From assembly GCF_030705305.1 (NCBI RefSeq), contig NZ_JAUZEE010000006.1, forward strand, positions 248,001 through 312,000: DNA of 64,000 nucleotides, given 5' to 3'. The DNA is from Leptothrix discophora (GTDB lineage: Bacteria; Pseudomonadota; Gammaproteobacteria; Burkholderiales; Burkholderiaceae_C). A program made the position numbers and the translations under genes. The notes beneath the pieces were generated by a model. That model worked only from the letters and a program-made list of their open reading frames with translations, did not search any database and was not told the origin of the DNA. How positions within the stretch are numbered: the first letter of the stretch is position 1; each line of letters opens with the position of its first letter. Below, piece after piece: positions 59,538-64,000 of this stretch.

Positions 59538-59565
59538 ACCGTCGTTGTCGACCGACAACGACGGT
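59538..59565. promoter_or_regulatory. 28-bp dyad: 13-bp perfect arms, 2-bp centre
   Basis: ACCGTCGTTGTCG-AC-CGACAACGACGGT. The two-base centre argues against an RNA hairpin and for a DNA site bound by a symmetric protein. It is about 60 bases upstream of the probable fimV promoter. Confidence 0.5.
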
Positions 59566-59620
59566 TACAACAACCTGCACATTCCTCCGTGCGTTGCAGA
59601 ACATCAGGCAATGCATGAGC

Positions 59621-59649
59621 TTGTCTTTGTATCTGCTTGATGTTATTGT
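59621..59649 (+). promoter_or_regulatory. probable fimV promoter
   Basis: TTGTCT (59621-59626), 17 bases, TATTGT (59644-59649), in the only A/T-rich stretch of the region. Start near 59656. Confidence 0.45.
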
Positions 59650-59830
59650 GTTTTCAGGGATTTTGAGTGGTCGGCTTGGTGGTTGAAGGAAGGCTGTGCA
59701 GCAGCCTTGCGGGTGAAGACCAGGGTTCTGGATGACGCCAGGGTGGGCCGCTCGAAGACCGACACCACGTACGTTTGACGCACTTTTGCTCGACCTGAAG
59801 CGCCGGTTTGTGCGCGAGCCAAGCTGGGGC

Positions 59831-62569
59831 ATGGGAGAAGCCTTGAAAACCGATATGTCTGGCACGGGGCGAATCGCTCTGAAGCAGGTGGCGGCCGCCG
59901 TCGCCCTGTCCGCATTGCTCGCGGGCGCGCCGTCGGCCTGGGCCTTGAGCCTGGGACGATTGACGGTGCAGTCCGCATTGGGGGAGGGATTGCGGGCGGA
60001 GATCGACGTCACCAGCCTGACGCCCGAAGAGGCGGCGAACCTGCGTGTGCGCATCGCGCCACCGGATGCCTACCGCATCGCCGGCGTCGACTACAACCCG
60101 GTGCTGCCGCAGACCTCCGTCGCGCTGCAGCGCCGGCCGGATGGCTCGGCCTTCCTGCGCATCTCCAGCAACCAGTCGGTGCAGGAACCGTTCGTCGACG
60201 TGATCCTAGAACTGTCCTGGTCGAGCGGTCGCCTGCTGCGTGAATACACGCTGCTGTTCGACCCGCCCGCCACCGCGAAGGCGCCGTCCGCGCCCGCTCC
60301 GGCAGTCGCTGCTGCACCGCCGGTGGCCACGCCGGCACCGGTCGCCGTCGTGCCTGCCGTTCCGGTGGCGCCGCCTGCTCCCGCCCTGGCCGCCGCGCCC
60401 GAGCCCGCACCCGCACCCGCACCCGCGCCGGTGGCGAACGCGCCTGCTGTCGAATCCGCACCGACCGCGCCCGCCGCCGCGCTCGGCAAGGGCGAACTGG
60501 CCGTTCGCAACAAGGGCAAGGCGCGTGCCGACGTTGCTGCCGCTCCTGCTGCGCCAGCGCCAGCCGCGTCCGATGCGGCGGCCGCCGAGCTCAAGGTCCG
60601 TTCGGGCGACACGCTGTCGTCGATCGCCCGCAAGGTCCAGCCCACCGGTGTCTCGCTCGACCAGATGCTGGTCGGCCTGTACCAGGGCAACCCGCAGGCC
60701 TTCGTCGGCAACAACATGAACCGCCTGCGTTCGGGCGTGATCCTGAATGTGCCGGCCGGCGAACAGCTGTCGACCATCGACCCGCAGGAAGCGCGTCGCG
60801 TGATCGTTGCCCAGAGCAGCGACTTCAACGCCTACCGCCAGCGCCTGGCTGCTGTCGTTCCGGCGCCTGCCACCGATGCTGCGCCGGCCCGCCAGGGCAG
60901 CGGCAAGGTGACCGCCGAGGTCCAGGACCAGAAGCAGGCCGCCGCGCCGCAGCAGGACCGCCTCAAGCTCGACAAGGGCAAACCGGCCGATGGCAAGACC
61001 CAAGTCGCGTCGGCCGAGGACAAGATCGCCGCCGATCGCGCCGCCAAGGAAGCCAGCGCCCGCGCCAGCGAACTGGCCCGCAACGTCGAGGAACTGAAGA
61101 AGCTGCAGGCCGCCTCGGCTGCGGTGCCTGCCGCTCCGGCGCCGACGCCGGCCGTGGCCTCCGCACCGGCTCTGCCGACGCCGGCCTTGCCGGTGGCCAA
61201 GCCGGCTGAGCCGGTGGCGGCTCCGGCGGTCGATCCGGTGGTGGCGTCCGCGCCGGCTGCCGAGGCCGTCGCATCGGCGCCGTCTGCCGCAGATGCCGCG
61301 CTCGCCGCCGCTTCGGCCGCGATGTCCGGCGCTGTCGAGGCAGCCAGTGCACCGGCATCCGCCGTGCCGCCTGCACCGATCGCCGCCGACGAGCCTTCGC
61401 TGATCGACAGCCTGTCCGAGAACCCCTGGGTGCTGCCGGGCGCTGGCGTGGTCATCGCGCTGCTGGCCGGCCTGGGCTACTACCGGCTGCGTGGCCGCAA
61501 CAAGGAAGACGCCGGCGTGACCTCCTTCCTGGAGAGCCGCCTTCAGCCGGACTCGTTCTTCGGTGCCAGCGGTGGGCAGCGCGTCGACACGCGCGATGCC
61601 AACGGCGCGCCGTCGTCGATGAGCTATTCGCTGAGCCAGATCGATGCCATCGGTGACGTCGACCCGGTTGCCGAGGCCGACGTCTACCTGGCCTACGGTC
61701 GTGACCTGCAGGCCGAGGAGATCCTGAAGGAGGCGATGCGCGCCAACCCGGATCGCCTGGCCATCCGCACCAAGCTGCTGGAGGTCTACGCCAAGCGCCG
61801 CGACACGAAGGGCTATGAACTGCTGGCCGGCGAGCTCTACGGCCTGACCGGCGGCCAGGGCGAGGACTGGACCCGTGCGCAGGAACTCGGTCGATCGATC
61901 GATCCGGACAATCCGCTCTACGAGCCGGGCGGCCAGCCGGGCATCGGCAGCACGGCCGAGGCCGGCGGCGGCGAGATGCTGGGCGCGAGCACGATGCCGC
62001 AGTCGATCGTGCCGTCGCCCTCGCGCTTCGAGCACAGCGTGCCGGACCTCGACCTCAGCGCCGACCCGCTGGGCACGCCGAGCGCAGCGGTGGACCTCGA
62101 CATCTCGGTGCCCGCCGCGATGGACGATCCGCGCCCGGCCTCGTCGGTGTCCAACACCTTCCCGAGCGTGCCAGCAGCCTTTGGCAGCGGCCCGGCGGCC
62201 TTCGACAGCCGTCCGTCCGGTGACGACTTCCAGGGCAGCGCCAGCCTCGATTTCGAGCTGGATGACCTGCCCCGCAACGCCCCGGCGGCTGCGCCGAGCC
62301 CGACGATCGACCTGGCCGACCTGTCGCTGGACCTCGATGCACCGCTCAGCCGTCCGGGTTCGATCCCGGCGCCGCTGAACGTCGAGGCCTACGACAGTGG
62401 CGTGGGCGACGACGGCTCCGACCCGCTGGCGCGCAAGCTGGAGCTGGCCGAGGAGTTCAACCAGATCGGCGACTACGAAGGCGCTCGCGACCTGCTGCAG
62501 GAAGTGATCGACAACGCCGACGGCACCCTGCGCGCCAAGGCGCAGGCCATGCTCGACAAGCTCGCCTGA
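59831..62569 (+). CDS. fimV: FimV-type pilus/polarity hub protein
   Basis: FimV is an inner-membrane peptidoglycan-binding protein needed for type IV pilus assembly and polar organisation. The 912-residue protein has a signal segment (about 15-38) followed by the FimV N-terminal domain ALSLGRLTVQSALGEGLRAE, an Ala/Pro-rich region, a LysM domain (about 253-306, LKVRSGDTLSSIARKV), a long Ala/Pro/Lys-rich part, one transmembrane helix (about 533-550), an acidic cytoplasmic region and the conserved C-terminal FimV domain (KLELAEEFNQIGDYEGARDLL). The start is uncertain among 59831, 59855 and a TTG between them; none has an ideal ribosome site. Confidence 0.93.
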   Translation: MGEALKTDMSGTGRIALKQVAAAVALSALLAGAPSAWALSLGRLTVQSALGEGLRAEIDVTSLTPEEAANLRVRIAPPDAYRIAGVDYNPVLPQTSVALQRRPDGSAFLRISSNQSVQEPFVDVILELSWSSGRLLREYTLLFDPPATAKAPSAPAPAVAAAPPVATPAPVAVVPAVPVAPPAPALAAAPEPAPAPAPAPVANAPAVESAPTAPAAALGKGELAVRNKGKARADVAAAPAAPAPAASDAAAAELKVRSGDTLSSIARKVQPTGVSLDQMLVGLYQGNPQAFVGNNMNRLRSGVILNVPAGEQLSTIDPQEARRVIVAQSSDFNAYRQRLAAVVPAPATDAAPARQGSGKVTAEVQDQKQAAAPQQDRLKLDKGKPADGKTQVASAEDKIAADRAAKEASARASELARNVEELKKLQAASAAVPAAPAPTPAVASAPALPTPALPVAKPAEPVAAPAVDPVVASAPAAEAVASAPSAADAALAAASAAMSGAVEAASAPASAVPPAPIAADEPSLIDSLSENPWVLPGAGVVIALLAGLGYYRLRGRNKEDAGVTSFLESRLQPDSFFGASGGQRVDTRDANGAPSSMSYSLSQIDAIGDVDPVAEADVYLAYGRDLQAEEILKEAMRANPDRLAIRTKLLEVYAKRRDTKGYELLAGELYGLTGGQGEDWTRAQELGRSIDPDNPLYEPGGQPGIGSTAEAGGGEMLGASTMPQSIVPSPSRFEHSVPDLDLSADPLGTPSAAVDLDISVPAAMDDPRPASSVSNTFPSVPAAFGSGPAAFDSRPSGDDFQGSASLDFELDDLPRNAPAAAPSPTIDLADLSLDLDAPLSRPGSIPAPLNVEAYDSGVGDDGSDPLARKLELAEEFNQIGDYEGARDLLQEVIDNADGTLRAKAQAMLDKLA

Positions 62570-62623
62570 GCCTGTCCATGAAGTTCCGCATCCGATGACC
62601 GTCACCACCAGGGGCTCGGTGCC

Positions 62624-63430
62624 GTGCGACTCGCGCTCGGCCTGAGCTACCGGGGCACCGCCTACAGGGGCTGGCAGAGCCAGCAGGGCGGTGGCACGGT
62701 GCAGGATGCGCTCGAAGCGGCCCTCGGCCGCTTCGCCGCTTGTGAGGTCCGCACCCTCTGCGCCGGCCGGACCGACGCGGGCGTTCACGCGCTGAACCAG
62801 GTCGTCCACCTGGACACCGACCGTGATCGCGAGAACTACGCCTGGGTGCGCGGCACCAACACCTTCCTGCCGCCGGACATCGCGGTGCAGTGGTGCCGGC
62901 GCGTGCCGGATCACTTTCACGCCCGCAACGGCGCGCGTGGTCGGCGCTACGTCTACCTGCTGCTGGAGTCGCCGGTGCGCCCGGCGATCGAGTCCGGCCA
63001 GCTCGGCTGGACCTTCCGCCCGCTGGACGGCGCGCGTCTGCGTGCGGCGGCCGATGTGCTGGTCGGCGAGCATGATTTCTCGGCCTTCCGCTCGTCGGAA
63101 TGCCAGGCGCTGTCGCCGGTCAAGCAGCTGCGCGAGATCTCGATCCGCCGCCAGGGCGCGATCTGGCGGCTGGAATTCGAGGGATCGGCCTTCCTGCACC
63201 ACATGGTCCGCAACATCATGGGCTGCCTGATCACGGTGGCCAGTGGCAGGCGCGAGCCCAGCTGGCTGGCCGGCGTGCTGGCCTCGCGCGACCGCAAGCT
63301 GGCCTCTCCGACCTTCATGCCCGACGGGCTGCATTTCATGGGCCCGCGATACGATGTCGAGCTGGCCGTGCCCGAGCGCACGCCTGCCTTCGACGCGCTG
63401 CCCGCCGACACCGCCGTCCTGTCCTACTGA
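62624..63430 (+). CDS. truA: tRNA pseudouridine(38-40) synthase
   Basis: TruA modifies U38-U40 in the anticodon stem-loop. The 268-residue protein (270 in E. coli) begins RLALGLSYRGTAYRGWQSQQ, has the catalytic aspartate in CAGRTDAGVHALNQVVH, and ends with VRNIMGCLITVASGRR. It uses a GTG start at 62624; a nearby ATG at 62595 is out of frame. It follows fimV by 54 bases and precedes trpF by three. Confidence 0.96.
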   Translation: MRLALGLSYRGTAYRGWQSQQGGGTVQDALEAALGRFAACEVRTLCAGRTDAGVHALNQVVHLDTDRDRENYAWVRGTNTFLPPDIAVQWCRRVPDHFHARNGARGRRYVYLLLESPVRPAIESGQLGWTFRPLDGARLRAAADVLVGEHDFSAFRSSECQALSPVKQLREISIRRQGAIWRLEFEGSAFLHHMVRNIMGCLITVASGRREPSWLAGVLASRDRKLASPTFMPDGLHFMGPRYDVELAVPERTPAFDALPADTAVLSY

Positions 63431-63433
63431 TCG

Positions 63434-64000
63434 ATGCCATCGATGCCGCCGCTGTCCCCGTCCCTGTCCCCGCCTGCCCGCACCCGCATCAAGATCTGCG
63501 GCCTGACCCGCTCCGAGGATGTCGATGCGGCCGTCGCCGCCGGTGCCGACGCGATCGGCTTCGTCTTCTACGCCCGCAGCCCCCGAGCGGTGACGCCCGG
63601 TCAGGCGGCCGAACTGGCGCGTCGCCTGCCGCCCTTCGTGACGCCGGTGGGCCTGTTCGTCAACGCCCCGCCGGCCGAGATCGCCGATGCCTGCGAGCGC
63701 ATCCCGACGCTGCTGCTCCAGTTCCACGGCGACGAGACCGCCGACCAGTGCGACGCGGCGGGACGTCCCTACCTGCGGGCGGCCAGGGTGGCGCCGGGGT
63801 TCGACTTGCTAAACTTCGCCCGCTCCTTTCCCGCTGCCCAGGCCCTGCTCCTGGACGCCCATGTCGAGGGCTACGGGGGAGGTGGAAAGGTCTTCGATTG
63901 GTCGCTCATTCCCGCCGACGCCCCCGCTCCGGTCGTTTTGTCTGGTGGGTTGAATCCTGCAAACGTGACCGATGGGATCGCCCGCGTCCGGCCCTGTGCC
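63434..64000 (+). CDS. trpF: phosphoribosylanthranilate isomerase, 3' end cut by window edge
   Basis: TrpF catalyses the Amadori step in tryptophan synthesis. 189 codons are visible from the ATG at 63434 to the window edge, without a stop. The (beta/alpha)8 signatures are present: RIKICGLT with the catalytic cysteine, GADAIGFVFYARSPRAV, LLQFHGDE, LLLDAHVEGYGGGGKVFDW with the catalytic aspartate, and VVLSGGLNPANV. A Pro/Ser-rich leader precedes the first strand; the internal ATG at 63443 is an alternative start. The gene starts three bases after truA. trpB and trpA are expected next in this order. Confidence 0.95.
   Translation, partial: MPSMPPLSPSLSPPARTRIKICGLTRSEDVDAAVAAGADAIGFVFYARSPRAVTPGQAAELARRLPPFVTPVGLFVNAPPAEIADACERIPTLLLQFHGDETADQCDAAGRPYLRAARVAPGFDLLNFARSFPAAQALLLDAHVEGYGGGGKVFDWSLIPADAPAPVVLSGGLNPANVTDGIARVRPCA

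Larger units (their letters stand above)
59424..59830. other. 407-base gene-free region between asd and fimV
   Basis: No credible gene. It holds a post-asd hairpin (59427-59452), a 28-bp dyad (59538-59565), an A/T-rich stretch (about 59621-59670) with the likely fimV promoter, and a leader of about 175 bases. Each is listed separately. Nothing is recognised in 59453-59537. Confidence 0.7.

Noticed and set aside
59538-59565. parS centromere site
   Set aside because: It does not match the ParB-binding consensus and no parAB genes are near.
60300-61400. Repeats in fimV as a mobile or CRISPR-like array
   Set aside because: These are irregular Ala/Pro codon runs in a low-complexity protein region without constant repeats or spacers.
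60206-63727. Very long minus-strand open frame (over 1,100 codons) opposite fimV and truA
   Set aside because: His/Arg/Gly-rich shadow of GC-biased codons; fimV and truA are clear on the other strand.

Overview
The window is GC-rich (about 70% by eye), densely coding chromosomal DNA from a betaproteobacterium of the order Burkholderiales, most like the Leptothrix/Rubrivivax/Ideonella group. The evidence is gene order: leuC-leuD-leuB-asd-fimV-truA-trpF, cysS-alkA-accA-tilS-lysC-tRNA-Ser, aceE-aceF-lpdA with a lipoyl domain on E3, clpS-clpA beside a cold-shock gene, and rsmI divergent from yraN-diaA-dolP. I assign no species. LAYOUT. 1-1829: 3' part of a NACHT (STAND) NTPase with an unrecognised C-terminal region; its codon use is less GC-rich than the rest, suggesting acquired, possibly defence-related DNA. 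1946-5718: a 3-hydroxyisobutyrate dehydrogenase-family reductase, then dolP, diaA, yraN and rsmI. 5820-9154: a periplasmic binding protein translationally coupled to a membrane diguanylate cyclase. 9176-15275: oligopeptidase A, and an aldehyde dehydrogenase divergent from a sigma54 activator with a recognisable -24/-12 promoter. 15282-25862: folD, a two-component system, and the pyruvate dehydrogenase complex. 25938-30926: a metallo-beta-lactamase-fold protein, a glutaredoxin-like envelope protein, a cold-shock protein, clpS and clpA. 30981-42337: a one-strand selenium/formate island, in transcript order fdnG-fdnH-fdnI-fdhE-selA-tlpA-like-transglutaminase-like-selB-selC. 42556-47305: an envelope operon of an L,D-transpeptidase-fold protein, ppiA, ppiB, lpxH and mtfA, chained by four-base overlaps. 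47578-53724: cysS, a DNA glycosylase, accA, tilS, lysC and tRNA-Ser. 53987-64000: a LysR regulator, leuCDB, asd, fimV, truA and the start of trpF. HOW IT WORKS TOGETHER. The island at 31-42 kb encodes a periplasm-facing formate dehydrogenase (catalytic subunit with selenocysteine at residue 196, iron-sulfur subunit, cytochrome b subunit), its maturation factor FdhE, and the selenocysteine machinery SelA, SelB and tRNA-Sec that decode its in-frame UGA. selD is not in the window. Two exported proteins, a TlpA-like thioredoxin and a Tat-signal transglutaminase-fold protein, lie between selA and selB; they are the least explained part of an otherwise classical system. FEATURES WORTH NOTING. Also notable: a perfect 11-bp-arm hairpin between the structural and assembly genes of that island, a LysR box ahead of the leu genes, a possible leaderless clpS mRNA, mutually exclusive hairpins ahead of asd, and a 28-bp dyad between asd and fimV.
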